This document shows, in pieces, positions 43,330 through 52,064 of a stretch of DNA of 64,000 bases (its first letter is position 1; every line of letters starts with the position of its first letter). Source of the stretch: Bacillota bacterium (GTDB taxonomy: Bacteria; Bacillota; Clostridia; Lachnospirales; Lachnospiraceae); the NCBI GenBank assembly GCA_023398375.1, contig JAEWSH010000042.1, positions 310,001 to 374,000 of the forward strand, in the 5' to 3' direction. Both the position numbers and the translations under genes were made by a program. The notes under the pieces are model-generated. The model ran no database searches. It was not told the origin of the DNA and saw only the letters and a list, made by a program, of their open reading frames with translations.

Positions 43330-44496
43330 ATGAAAAGTGGAAAATACATAGATTTTAGGAGAGAACAACCATATGCATACTGGTTACATTCGATTCATGG
43401 AATCGGAAATAGAACAATCCAAAATCTGCTATCAGTAACCAACACAGCTGAAAATACGTATTATATGCCCGAGGATGAGTTAAAAGCATATCTGAAACCT
43501 ATGCAGTTAAAGCATTTAAAGAGCAGTAAAAAAGCATGGAACTTATATACGGAATATGAAAAATTAGAAAAAAAGCAAATTCTTTTTTGTACCAGAGATC
43601 ATCCTCAATATCCAGGCAGGTTACGCCATGTGCCGGATGCACCGTATGCAATCTATGTAAGAGGGAAATTGCCAAAAGAACATAAAAAAACCGTGGCTAT
43701 TATTGGAGCAAGGCTCTGCTCGGAATATGGACGTTATGTTGCCAGAAAATTTGGTATGGAGCTTGCAAATGCAGGGATACAAGTAGTAAGCGGTTTGGCA
43801 AGCGGTATAGACGGAATCAGTCAAAAAGCAGCAATTGAGGCAGGTGGGGATACTTATGCGATATTGGGCTGCGGTGTTGATATCTGCTACCCGGAAGAAA
43901 ACAGGGAAATCTATCAAAGGATAGCAAAGCAGGGAGGAATCGTTTCTGAATATATTCCAGGAACCCTGCCTAAGCCACAAAATTTTCCGCCGAGGAACAG
44001 GATTATCAGTGGATTGTCAGATGCGGTATTGGTAATAGAAGCAAAGCAAAAAAGCGGAACGTTGATTACCGTTGATATGGCACTGGAACAAGGAAGAGAA
44101 GTCTATGTGATTCCGGGACGTGTTACAGATGCTTTAAGTATTGGGTGTAATCGATTGATCAAACAGGGTGCAGGTATTATATTGTCGCCGGAAGATCTGT
44201 TGCAGGAACTTGCCGGTATGCAGACAAAGGAAACAGAGATGGAATTGACGATAGCTGAAAATTGGAGTCAAGGCAACCATATTTTACATGGTAGTAAAGA
44301 GGGAGAATTGTGTAAATTAATATTGAAACATTTAGATTATATTCCGCAGTCTCCAGATACTATATGGGAGAAAATAGTGCAGGATTCAAATAAATATGAG
44401 TATACGATACCACTGCTTCTGCAACAATTATTGTATTTACAAATGCGAGGATATGTTGCACAAAATGGCGGACAATACTGCCTGTCCGGAAAATAG
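43330..44496 (+). CDS. dprA: DNA-processing protein DprA (Smf)
   Basis: This 388-residue protein protects incoming single strands and loads RecA in transformation. It has a helical N-terminus, a Rossmann-like DprA domain (about 110-310) with VAIIGARLCSEYGR, VSGLASGIDG, ILGCGVDICYP and FPPRNRIISGLSDAVLVIEA, and a winged-helix C-terminus (about 325-385). ATG 43330 begins MKSGKYIDFRRE; the longer frame runs into comM. It is coupled to comM. In Bacillus smf also precedes topA, as here. Confidence 0.94.
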   Translation: MKSGKYIDFRREQPYAYWLHSIHGIGNRTIQNLLSVTNTAENTYYMPEDELKAYLKPMQLKHLKSSKKAWNLYTEYEKLEKKQILFCTRDHPQYPGRLRHVPDAPYAIYVRGKLPKEHKKTVAIIGARLCSEYGRYVARKFGMELANAGIQVVSGLASGIDGISQKAAIEAGGDTYAILGCGVDICYPEENREIYQRIAKQGGIVSEYIPGTLPKPQNFPPRNRIISGLSDAVLVIEAKQKSGTLITVDMALEQGREVYVIPGRVTDALSIGCNRLIKQGAGIILSPEDLLQELAGMQTKETEMELTIAENWSQGNHILHGSKEGELCKLILKHLDYIPQSPDTIWEKIVQDSNKYEYTIPLLLQQLLYLQMRGYVAQNGGQYCLSGK

Positions 44497-44504
44497 AATT
44501 TGTT

Positions 44505-44648
44505 GTTACTATTCAGCCATAAATACCGCGAGGTGTTTTTTGTGAGCGAAGGTCACAGAAAACCCGAGTCTTTCATGCGCGAAATTACGCAGAATGCATA
44601 ATTTCTGTGCATAACTGTTGCTATGAAGCCGTAAGGCTGAATAGTAAC
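44505..44648 (+). repeat. MITE-like repeat, copy C
   Basis: 144 bases with perfect 14-base terminal inverted repeats (GTTACTATTCAGCC / GGCTGAATAGTAAC). The flanks AATTTGTT and AATGTGTT match at 7 of 8 positions, as for an 8-bp target duplication. It shares its interior with copies A (inverted) and B. The rest of the 333-base dprA-topA gap (44649-44829) holds the topA promoter and AT-rich sequence. Confidence 0.87.
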
Positions 44649-44717
44649 AATGTGTTTCTTCTATATATAATAAAAGCAGATAAATATAAAATTCAAATTA
44701 AAATCAAAAGAATAACC

Positions 44718-44746
44718 TTGCAACAAAAGAAAATATGGTGTATAGT
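44718..44746 (+). promoter_or_regulatory. topA promoter
   Basis: TTGCAA (44718-44723), 17 bases, TATAGT (44741-44746). A second -10-like TATAAT lies at 44800 without a good -35. Confidence 0.6.
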
Positions 44747-44829
44747 GTTTCACGATTACTTGTACATAGAACTGAAACAAAATAGAAATAGAAAAACGGT
44801 ATAATAACCATGAATAAGGGGAAGCATGT

Positions 44830-46914
44830 ATGGCAAAATATCTAGTGATTGTCGAATCACCAGCAAAAGTAAAAACAATAAAGAAATTCTTGGGACCTAA
44901 TTATGAAGTGGCTGCTAGTAATGGACATGTCAGAGATCTACCCAAAAGTCAGATGGGAATAGATATAGAAAACGGATATGAACCAAAATATATTACAATT
45001 CGAGGGAAGGGAGATATTCTTGCAAAGCTTCGTAAAGAAGTGAAAAAGGCAGAAAAAATATATCTTGCAACTGACCCTGACCGTGAAGGAGAAGCGATTT
45101 CCTGGCATTTATATGAAGCATTAAAATTACAGGACAAAAAAGTATATCGTATTGCATTTAACGAGATAACGAAGAATGCGGTAAGAGATTCTTTGAAAAA
45201 TGCTAGAAAAATAGATATGAATCTCGTAGATGCGCAGCAGGCCAGAAGAATATTGGATCGTATGATGGGGTATCGGATCTCACCACTATTGTGGGCAAAG
45301 GTGAAAAGAGGATTGAGTGCAGGCCGGGTACAATCGGTTGCCTTGAGAATTATATGTGATAGAGAAGATGAAATCAATGCTTTTATTCCAGAAGAATATT
45401 GGACTTTGGATGCGGAATTGAAAGTCGCTGGTGAGAAAAAACCATTAATTGCAAAATTTTATGGAAGCAAAGAATGTAAAAAAGCAATCGCAAATAAAGA
45501 AGAACTGGATGAAATCCTGAAAGGACTTGAAAAAGCAACATATAAAGTGAATGATGTAAAGAAAGGGGAGCGGATAAAAAAGGCACCCCTACCGTTTACG
45601 ACCAGTACTTTACAGCAGGAAGCAAGTAAAGTATTAAATTATTCAACACAGAAAACAATGCGTCTTGCACAGCAGCTCTATGAAGGAATCGATATTAAAG
45701 GAAAAGGAACCATTGGTGTGATTACGTACCTGCGTACAGATTCTACAAGAGTGTCGGAAGAAGCAGAGGCTTCAGCAAAGCTATATGTGCAGGAGACTTA
45801 CGGTACTGAATATGCCGCAGAGGCTACTGTGTTAAAGAAAACAAATCAGAAGATTCAAGATGCCCATGAAGCGATCAGACCTACAGAGATAGCAAGAACA
45901 CCCTATGAATTGAAAGACTCACTAAGTAGAGAACAATTCAGACTTTATCAATTAATTTGGAAAAGGTTTGTGGCGAGCAGAATGAATCCTGCAAAGTATG
46001 AAACAACATCAGTTAAAATAGAGGCCGGAGAATATCGGTTTACAGTAGCAGCTTCTAAAGTATTGTTTGATGGATTTATGAGTGTATACACAGACGAAGA
46101 AAATGAAAAATCAGATAATAATTTAGTAAAAGGTATTGATATGGATTCTAAATTGAGTCTGCAAAGTTTTGATTATAAACAGCACTTTACACAATCAGCC
46201 CCACACTATACAGAAGCTTCTTTAGTACGTGCACTGGAAGAACTTGGGATTGGAAGACCGAGTACGTATTCCCCTACGATTACTACGATTTTGGCAAGAC
46301 GCTATGTAATAAAAGAGAATAAAAATCTATATGTGACTGAACTTGGAGAAGTTGTAAATGGAATTATGAAAGAGGCTTTTTCAAGTCTTGTCAATGTTGA
46401 TTTTACAGCAAATATGGAAGCTTTGCTGGATAAAGTGGAAGAAGGTGTTGTAAATTGGAAGACAGTTGTATCTAACTTCTATCCTGATTTAGATGAAGCA
46501 GTTAAAATTGCAGAAAAAGAATTGGAAGAAGTTGAAATCGCGGATGAAGTTTCAGATGAAGTATGCGAGCAATGTGGAAGGCAAATGGTAATTAAATATG
46601 GTCCTCATGGAAAATTTCTTGCCTGTCCTGGATTCCCTGATTGTAGATTTACGAAACCATATTTAGAAAAAATAGGAGTATCATGTCCGAAGTGCGGAAA
46701 AGATATCGTAATTAAAAAGACAAAAAAAGGTAGAAAATACTACGGATGTATAGATAATCCTGAATGTGATTTTATGGTATGGCAGAAACCATCTCATATT
46801 TTATGTAAAGAATGCGGTTCTATCATGTTAGAAAAAGGAAATAAATTAGTATGCCAAAATGATCAATGCGGCTATGTTACAAACAAAATTGTTGAAGAAC
46901 CTTTGAAAAAGTAG
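44830..46914 (+). CDS. topA: DNA topoisomerase I
   Basis: This 694-residue type IA enzyme relaxes negative supercoils. It has a TOPRIM domain at about 1-115 (VESPAKVKTIKKFLG, ATDPDREGEAISWH), catalytic Tyr in GVITYLRTDSTR (about 298), and three C-terminal four-Cys zinc ribbons (about 578-690: CEQCG, CPKCG, CKECG). SD AAGGGGAAG. dprA lies upstream; trmFO, xerC and hslVU, which lie between topA and codY in Bacillus, are absent here. Confidence 0.97.
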   Translation: MAKYLVIVESPAKVKTIKKFLGPNYEVAASNGHVRDLPKSQMGIDIENGYEPKYITIRGKGDILAKLRKEVKKAEKIYLATDPDREGEAISWHLYEALKLQDKKVYRIAFNEITKNAVRDSLKNARKIDMNLVDAQQARRILDRMMGYRISPLLWAKVKRGLSAGRVQSVALRIICDREDEINAFIPEEYWTLDAELKVAGEKKPLIAKFYGSKECKKAIANKEELDEILKGLEKATYKVNDVKKGERIKKAPLPFTTSTLQQEASKVLNYSTQKTMRLAQQLYEGIDIKGKGTIGVITYLRTDSTRVSEEAEASAKLYVQETYGTEYAAEATVLKKTNQKIQDAHEAIRPTEIARTPYELKDSLSREQFRLYQLIWKRFVASRMNPAKYETTSVKIEAGEYRFTVAASKVLFDGFMSVYTDEENEKSDNNLVKGIDMDSKLSLQSFDYKQHFTQSAPHYTEASLVRALEELGIGRPSTYSPTITTILARRYVIKENKNLYVTELGEVVNGIMKEAFSSLVNVDFTANMEALLDKVEEGVVNWKTVVSNFYPDLDEAVKIAEKELEEVEIADEVSDEVCEQCGRQMVIKYGPHGKFLACPGFPDCRFTKPYLEKIGVSCPKCGKDIVIKKTKKGRKYYGCIDNPECDFMVWQKPSHILCKECGSIMLEKGNKLVCQNDQCGYVTNKIVEEPLKK

Positions 46915-46925
46915 CTTTATTTATT

Positions 46926-46986
46926 GATATCCCAAGGCACATGTGCTAAACTGTCAGTAATTACATGTGGTGTGGGATATTTTTTT
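46926..46986 (+). terminator. topA terminator
   Basis: GATATCCCA...CACATGT pairs with ACATGTG...TGGGATAT, followed by six T. Confidence 0.8.
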
Positions 46987-47006
46987 GAGAACCGGAGGTA
47001 AATATT

Positions 47007-47789
47007 TTGAGTAGTGTGCAATTGTTAGACAAAACACGTAAAATCGGAAAACTGCTACACAACAATAATTCGAGTAAAGTCGTATTTAATGATATTTGCA
47101 ATGTTATGCGCGACATATTGGATTCGAATGTACTTGTTATAAGCAAAAAAGGAAAAGTTTTAGGTGTTGGAGAAAGCGAAGGAATTGAGACCCTTCGTGA
47201 AATGATCAAAGATGAAGTTGGAAACTTCATTGACCCATTATTGAATGAAAGATTATTAGCAGTTCTTTCCACAAAGGAGAACGTTAATTTATCGACATTA
47301 GGATTTGAGAACACGGATGTAAGAAAATTCCATGCAATTATCACACCAATTGATATCGCAGGCGAACGTCTTGGTACTTTATTTATCTATAAAGTTGAGG
47401 AACAATACGATATTGATGATATTATTTTATGTGAATATGGGCAAACAGTAGTAGGGCTTGAAATGCTAAGAGCAGTAAATGAGGAAAGTGCTGAAGAGAA
47501 CAGAAAGGTCGCTGTTGTAAAATCGGCAATTAGTACGTTATCATTTTCTGAAGTAGAAGCGATTACTCATATTTTTGATGAATTAGATGGTATGGAAGGT
47601 ATTTTAGTCGCAAGTAAAATTGCTGACCGAGTTGGAATTACCAGATCTGTAATTGTAAATGCATTAAGAAAATTTGAGAGTGCTGGTGTCATTGAATCCC
47701 GTTCATCTGGTATGAAAGGAACTTATATTAAAGTAGTAAATGATGTCGTATTTGATGAAATTGCAAAATTAAAGAAAAAAAAGAAATAA
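47007..47789 (+). CDS. codY: Global nutrient regulator CodY
   Basis: This 260-residue Firmicute repressor, active when bound to branched-chain amino acids and GTP, has an N-terminal GAF domain (about 1-155, SVQLLDKTRKIGKLLHNN) and a C-terminal winged helix (about 199-250, ASKIADRVGITRSVIVNALR). The start is TTG 47007, 8 bases after CGGAGG. It sits directly upstream of the flagellar operon. CodY represses motility genes in Bacillus, so it may do so here; no CodY box was identified. Confidence 0.96.
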   Translation: MSSVQLLDKTRKIGKLLHNNNSSKVVFNDICNVMRDILDSNVLVISKKGKVLGVGESEGIETLREMIKDEVGNFIDPLLNERLLAVLSTKENVNLSTLGFENTDVRKFHAIITPIDIAGERLGTLFIYKVEEQYDIDDIILCEYGQTVVGLEMLRAVNEESAEENRKVAVVKSAISTLSFSEVEAITHIFDELDGMEGILVASKIADRVGITRSVIVNALRKFESAGVIESRSSGMKGTYIKVVNDVVFDEIAKLKKKKK

Positions 47790-47899
47790 TACTATATCGT
47801 TATTCCTAGGATGGAGTTTTATTCCATGCATGTAATCAATTATTTAGACCATCCGAACAAATATGATCTTATATGAATATGGGATTGGCGAAATAGAAT

Positions 47900-47942
47900 A
47901 AAAGGACTTATTGAGGAAATTCAATAGGTCCTTTTATTTTTT
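47900..47942 (+). terminator. codY terminator
   Basis: AAAAGGACTTATTG pairs with CAATAGGTCCTTTT, followed by ATTTTTT. It separates codY from the flagellar operon. Confidence 0.85.
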
Positions 47943-48025
47943 AGTTGAATTTAAATAATAAATAAGTGGTAAATATCGACATTTAGTATGAATAAAATTT
48001 AAAAACCACAAGATAAAGCACTTAA

Positions 48026-48067
48026 TTGACAAAAAAAACTTGTGTTTTTTATGAAATAAATTATAAT
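48026..48067 (+). promoter_or_regulatory. Promoter region of the flagellar operon
   Basis: Two overlapping candidates: TTGACA (48026-48031) with TTATGA (48049-48054), and TTGTGT (48040-48045) with TATAAT (48062-48067, spacer 16). The rest of the 297-base codY-to-ORF gap has only the codY terminator. Confidence 0.5.
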
Positions 48068-48086
48068 GTAATAAGGTGGGTAAATT

Positions 48087-48182
48087 ATGCGTTTTTTTAA
48101 TGCAATCGCCAGACTATTCGGCTGGACCTATTTTATAAGTAAGAGGGTAATGAAAAATGTAGAAGGGAGTAAGTATGAATAA
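48087..48182 (+). CDS. 31-residue ORF at the head of the flagellar operon
   Basis: ATG 48087 is 6 bases after AAGGTGGG, as good as any start in the operon. The product is a basic, aromatic peptide starting MRFFNAIARLFGWTYFISKR and ending GSKYE; an amphipathic or membrane-binding helix is possible. Its stop overlaps the flgB start by 8 bases, so it could couple translation to flgB. No homologue is recognised. It may be a true small protein or a regulatory leader peptide. Confidence 0.5.
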   Translation: MRFFNAIARLFGWTYFISKRVMKNVEGSKYE

Positions 48183-48564
48183 TTCAAATGTATATAATTA
48201 TGTAAATGTATTAGATAAGGCAGCAGATGCGTCGTGGCTGCGCAATCAAGCAATTGCAAATAATATTGCAAATGCCACAACTCCTAATTATAAGAGGCAG
48301 GATGTTGCTTTTGAATCCGAGTTACAAAGGGCACTAAAACATTCGAAATATGAGTCTTTGGATGATAAAGTATCCGATTTAAAAGTAAGCCGCCTGAATG
48401 GAAGGACCTATACAGATTATGATGGGTTTTCTTATCGGCTGGATGGAAATAACGTGGATCCACAAACAGAAAATGTGACGATGGTGAAGAACCAGACAAC
48501 ATACAACGGTTTAATACAAAGTATAAATCAGGAATTTGCCAATCTGAAAATTGTAATAAAATAG
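48175..48564 (+). CDS. flgB: Flagellar basal-body rod protein FlgB
   Basis: This 129-residue proximal rod component is exported by the flagellar type III system. The N-terminal rod motif AADASWLRNQAIANNIANATT is followed by PNYKRQDVAFE, then DGNNVDPQTENV. SD AAGGGAG at 6 bases. First structural gene of the operon, followed by flgC and fliE in the usual order. Confidence 0.95.
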   Translation: MNNSNVYNYVNVLDKAADASWLRNQAIANNIANATTPNYKRQDVAFESELQRALKHSKYESLDDKVSDLKVSRLNGRTYTDYDGFSYRLDGNNVDPQTENVTMVKNQTTYNGLIQSINQEFANLKIVIK

Positions 48565-48592
48565 TACATAATAAAAATAGGAGGATATGCAG

Positions 48593-49039
48593 ATGAGCAT
48601 GTTTACAGCTTTCGATATTAATGCATCAGGATTAACGGCACAACAATATAGAATGGACATTATATCGGAAAATGTCGCGAATGCAAATACAACACGTACG
48701 GAAGATGGCACACCTTATAGAAGGAAAATAGTCACATTTGCAGAAAAGGAGTCGCAGACGCCGTTCAGCAGGGTACTGAATAGTGCCACGGATAACTATT
48801 CAGGCAAAGGAGTCAAAGTCAGTTCAGTGAAAGAGGATGAAGTTTCCGAAATGAAAATGGTATTTGATCCTTCCCATCCGGATGCAGATGAAAATGGATA
48901 TGTGACTTATCCAAACATTAATATCGTAACGGAAATGACCAATTTAATAGATGCCAGCAGGGCTTACGAGGCAAATGCCACGGCGTTTTCTACAAGTAAG
49001 GCGATGGCTGTTAAGGGACTTGAAATGAGTAATGCGTAA
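48593..49039 (+). CDS. flgC: Flagellar basal-body rod protein FlgC
   Basis: This 148-residue proximal rod protein has the N-terminal motif FDINASGLTAQQYRMDIISE...NVANANTTRT and the C-terminal helix EMTNLIDASRAYEANATAF. ATG 48593 has GGAGG at 8 bases; ATG 48587 is too close to that site. Confidence 0.95.
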   Translation: MSMFTAFDINASGLTAQQYRMDIISENVANANTTRTEDGTPYRRKIVTFAEKESQTPFSRVLNSATDNYSGKGVKVSSVKEDEVSEMKMVFDPSHPDADENGYVTYPNINIVTEMTNLIDASRAYEANATAFSTSKAMAVKGLEMSNA

Positions 49040-49077
49040 ATTTTGTAATTAAGGGAATTCAAAAGAGGAGGAGAAAG

Positions 49078-49398
49078 ATGGAGATTTCATCTTTGTATAA
49101 TGTAAGTTCGGGTGCTGTTCGTGAGGCAGCAAAGAGTGGAGCGGCCACAAAGGCAGCGGGTACAGAAAATAATATGTTTGAGTCTGTTTTTAACTCAGCA
49201 ATTGATAATCTTAAGACGACCAATGGCTATATAGCTGATGCGAGAAATGAGCAGATTAAGTTGGCGATGGGGGAGACGGAAAACACACATGATTTGTCTA
49301 TTGCATTGCAGAAAATGTCAACTAGTTTACAGTATACAGTGGCTGTAAGGGATAAATTTATAGAAGCTTATAAAGAAATCATGCAAATGCAAATATAG
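49078..49398 (+). CDS. fliE: Flagellar hook-basal body protein FliE
   Basis: This 106-residue adaptor joins the MS ring to the rod. The C-terminal FliE signature is present: GETENTHDLSIALQKMSTSL, then YTVAVRDKFIEAYKEIMQM. SD GAGGAGG. The Ala-rich N-terminus is short, as usual. Confidence 0.94.
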   Translation: MEISSLYNVSSGAVREAAKSGAATKAAGTENNMFESVFNSAIDNLKTTNGYIADARNEQIKLAMGETENTHDLSIALQKMSTSLQYTVAVRDKFIEAYKEIMQMQI

Positions 49399-49445
49399 TC
49401 ATAAGAATAGCTGTTTTTGACAGATAGGTAAGGGAGACACTTAAG

Positions 49446-51041
49446 ATGGTAGACAAATTGAAAGAAATTCCAAAGCGGATATTAGAGTGGTGGAATAAAT
49501 TTACGTCTAAACAAAAAACGATTATTATTTGTATTGCGGCGGGGGTTGTATTAGCATTAGCAATTTTAATTACTATTTTAACAAGACCACAATATGAACT
49601 ACTTGCAACATGTGAGACAACAAAAGAAGCTTCTACTATAACAGGCTTGTTAGATGGAGCGGGGCTGACGTATCAAGTATCGGATGACGGATTAAAAATC
49701 ACAATCCTGAAAAAAGAACTATCAGATGCAAATTTACTATTAGGAGCGAATGATATTCCTGTCGCTTCCTATGATATTGAAAATGTATTTTCCGGCGGAT
49801 TCAGCACCACAGAATCAGATAAGCAAAAACGTTATAAATTATATTGCGAAGGAAGGTTAGAGGAAGATCTTGCTTCTTATGCGTTCGTAAAGAGTGCAAA
49901 CGTGCAGCTTTCCGTTCCGGAAGATGATGGAACACTGATTGCAAATGAAGAAGAATCTTTTGCCAGCATTATTTTGGATCTGGATGGGGATATACCGGAT
50001 GATGCACCGGCATCAATTGCCAGAGTAGTCGCAACAGCGCTTGGTAATGACACAACAAAAAATATTACCATTATTGATACCAATGGCAATCTTTTGTTCT
50101 CCGGTGAAGATGATTATTCTGTATCCGGCAGTGCGACAAGTCAGTTGAGTGTAAAGCAGCAGGCAGAGAATCTGGTTAAAAACGAAGTAAAGAAGGTTCT
50201 CTTAGGTACAAATGAATTTGATAACATTGAAGTTGGAACAAATCTTAAAATAGATTTCTCGTCAACGGATATGACACAACATGATTACACGCCAGCCGAC
50301 GGGCAGACTCAGGGTGTTTTGAGCCATGAGGATGTATACAATTCTGAATCTACGGGCGGCACTGGTGGGACACCTGGAACAGATTCCAATACAGAAACTA
50401 CATATGTATATAAAGACAACACAACCAGTTCTGATACTGTAACTGAAGAATCAAGAGATTATCTTCCAAATGAAAAGATAACAAGTAAGACGACGCCAGC
50501 GGGTTCTATTCAATATGATGAGTCGTCTCTTTCTGTTGCAGCAATACGCTATAAAGTATTAAAAGAAGAAGATGCAAAGACCCAGGGACTGCTGGATGGA
50601 ATTACTTGGAATGAATATAAAGCAGCCAATTCCGAACGCACCAAAATAGATGCGGATCCTGATTTTGTTACGATGGTCTCTAAAGCGACTGGAATTAAAG
50701 AAGCAGATATTTCGATCGTTGCTTATGAAGAGCCGATGTTCGTGGATAAATCAGATGGAGTAATTAAAGCTACTGATATTATTCAAATAATTTTGATCAT
50801 ACTGATTCTGGGATTGCTGGCATTTGTAATTCTGCGAAGCATGAAGACGGACAAGGCAACACAGGAAGAGGAAGAACTATCTGTAGAATCATTATTGCAA
50901 TCCACACCAGGACCGGCACTGGAAGATATAGAAGTAGAATCAAAATCACAAGAACGACAAATGATAGAGAGATTTGTTGAAGAGAATCCGGAAGCGGTTG
51001 CAAATTTATTGCGCAATTGGCTGAATGAAGATTGGGGGTAG
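49446..51041 (+). CDS. fliF: Flagellar MS-ring protein FliF
   Basis: This 531-residue membrane protein forms the MS ring and export-gate housing. TM1 is at about 26-46, followed by ring-building YscJ-like domains (about 48-210) and a second ring domain with a Gly/Thr-rich low-complexity insertion (about 290-335). TM2 is at about 440-462. The C-terminal FliG-binding helix is RFVEENPEAVANLLRNWLNE. SD AAGGGAG. Confidence 0.96.
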   Translation: MVDKLKEIPKRILEWWNKFTSKQKTIIICIAAGVVLALAILITILTRPQYELLATCETTKEASTITGLLDGAGLTYQVSDDGLKITILKKELSDANLLLGANDIPVASYDIENVFSGGFSTTESDKQKRYKLYCEGRLEEDLASYAFVKSANVQLSVPEDDGTLIANEEESFASIILDLDGDIPDDAPASIARVVATALGNDTTKNITIIDTNGNLLFSGEDDYSVSGSATSQLSVKQQAENLVKNEVKKVLLGTNEFDNIEVGTNLKIDFSSTDMTQHDYTPADGQTQGVLSHEDVYNSESTGGTGGTPGTDSNTETTYVYKDNTTSSDTVTEESRDYLPNEKITSKTTPAGSIQYDESSLSVAAIRYKVLKEEDAKTQGLLDGITWNEYKAANSERTKIDADPDFVTMVSKATGIKEADISIVAYEEPMFVDKSDGVIKATDIIQIILIILILGLLAFVILRSMKTDKATQEEEELSVESLLQSTPGPALEDIEVESKSQERQMIERFVEENPEAVANLLRNWLNEDWG

Positions 51042-51047
51042 TCTGGG

Positions 51048-52064
51048 ATGGGCAGAACTTCAGATGAACATATAACTGGACTCCAAAAAGCAGCAATTCT
51101 ATTAATTGCATTAGGTCCAGAAAAATCTGCACTTGTTTTTAAGCATCTGAAAGAAGAAGAAATTGAAGAATTAACTTTGGAAATTGCAAATACCAGAAGT
51201 ATTACACCACAGATTAAAGATACAGTTATTAACGAATTTTATGAAATCTGTTTGGCACAGCAATATATTGCCGAAGGTGGTATTGGTTATGCGAAAGAGT
51301 TATTGGAGAAAGCACTTGGTGCCGATAAGGCAATGGATGTTATTGGAAAACTGACTGCTTCCTTGCAAGTGAAGCCATTTGAGTTTATACGAAAAACAGA
51401 TGCATCGCAATTGCTTAACTTTATTCAGGATGAACATCCTCAGACAATTGCATTGATTTTATCATACTTATCACCAACTCAGGCATCTTCTATCATTTCA
51501 TCACTTACACCTGACAGGCAGGCAGATGTAGCGAAACGTATAGCATTAATGGATAGAACAAGTCCTGATGTAATTAAAGAAGTGGAGAAAGTATTGGAGT
51601 CTAAACTGTCGTCTCTTGTCAACCAGGATTATACAATTATTGGTGGCGTTGATGCAGTAGTTGAAATTTTAAATACGGTAGATCGTGGAACCGAAAAACA
51701 TATTATGGAAAGCCTTGAAATAGAAGAACCGGAATTGGCAGACGAAATCAGAAAGAAGATGTTCGTATTCGAGGATGTACTGCTGCTTGATGACAGGGCG
51801 ATCCAAAGAGTGCTTCGTGATGTTGACAATAATGATCTAGCGATTGCTTTGAAAGGGTCTAATGAACAAGTTCAGACAGCAATCTTCAATAACATGTCAA
51901 AACGTCTGGCAGTTATGATTAAAGAGGATATGGAATTCATGGGTCCTGTTCGTATGAAAGATGTAGAGGAAGCGCAGCAGAAGATTGTTAATATTATTAG
52001 AAAATTAGAAGATTCTGCGGAAATCGTTATCTCCAGAGGCGGAGGTGATGAAATCATTGTCTAA
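51048..52064 (+). CDS. fliG: Flagellar motor switch protein FliG
   Basis: This 338-residue rotor protein interacts with MotA. It has an N-terminal FliF-binding domain (LTGLQKAAILLIALGPEKSA-like start), the middle-domain EHPQ motif in QDEHPQTIALILSYL, a GG-like linker and a C-terminal domain with charged torque residues (DVLLLDDRAIQRVLRDVD). GGGGG lies 9 bases before the ATG. It overlaps fliH by 17 bases. Confidence 0.97.
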   Translation: MGRTSDEHITGLQKAAILLIALGPEKSALVFKHLKEEEIEELTLEIANTRSITPQIKDTVINEFYEICLAQQYIAEGGIGYAKELLEKALGADKAMDVIGKLTASLQVKPFEFIRKTDASQLLNFIQDEHPQTIALILSYLSPTQASSIISSLTPDRQADVAKRIALMDRTSPDVIKEVEKVLESKLSSLVNQDYTIIGGVDAVVEILNTVDRGTEKHIMESLEIEEPELADEIRKKMFVFEDVLLLDDRAIQRVLRDVDNNDLAIALKGSNEQVQTAIFNNMSKRLAVMIKEDMEFMGPVRMKDVEEAQQKIVNIIRKLEDSAEIVISRGGGDEIIV

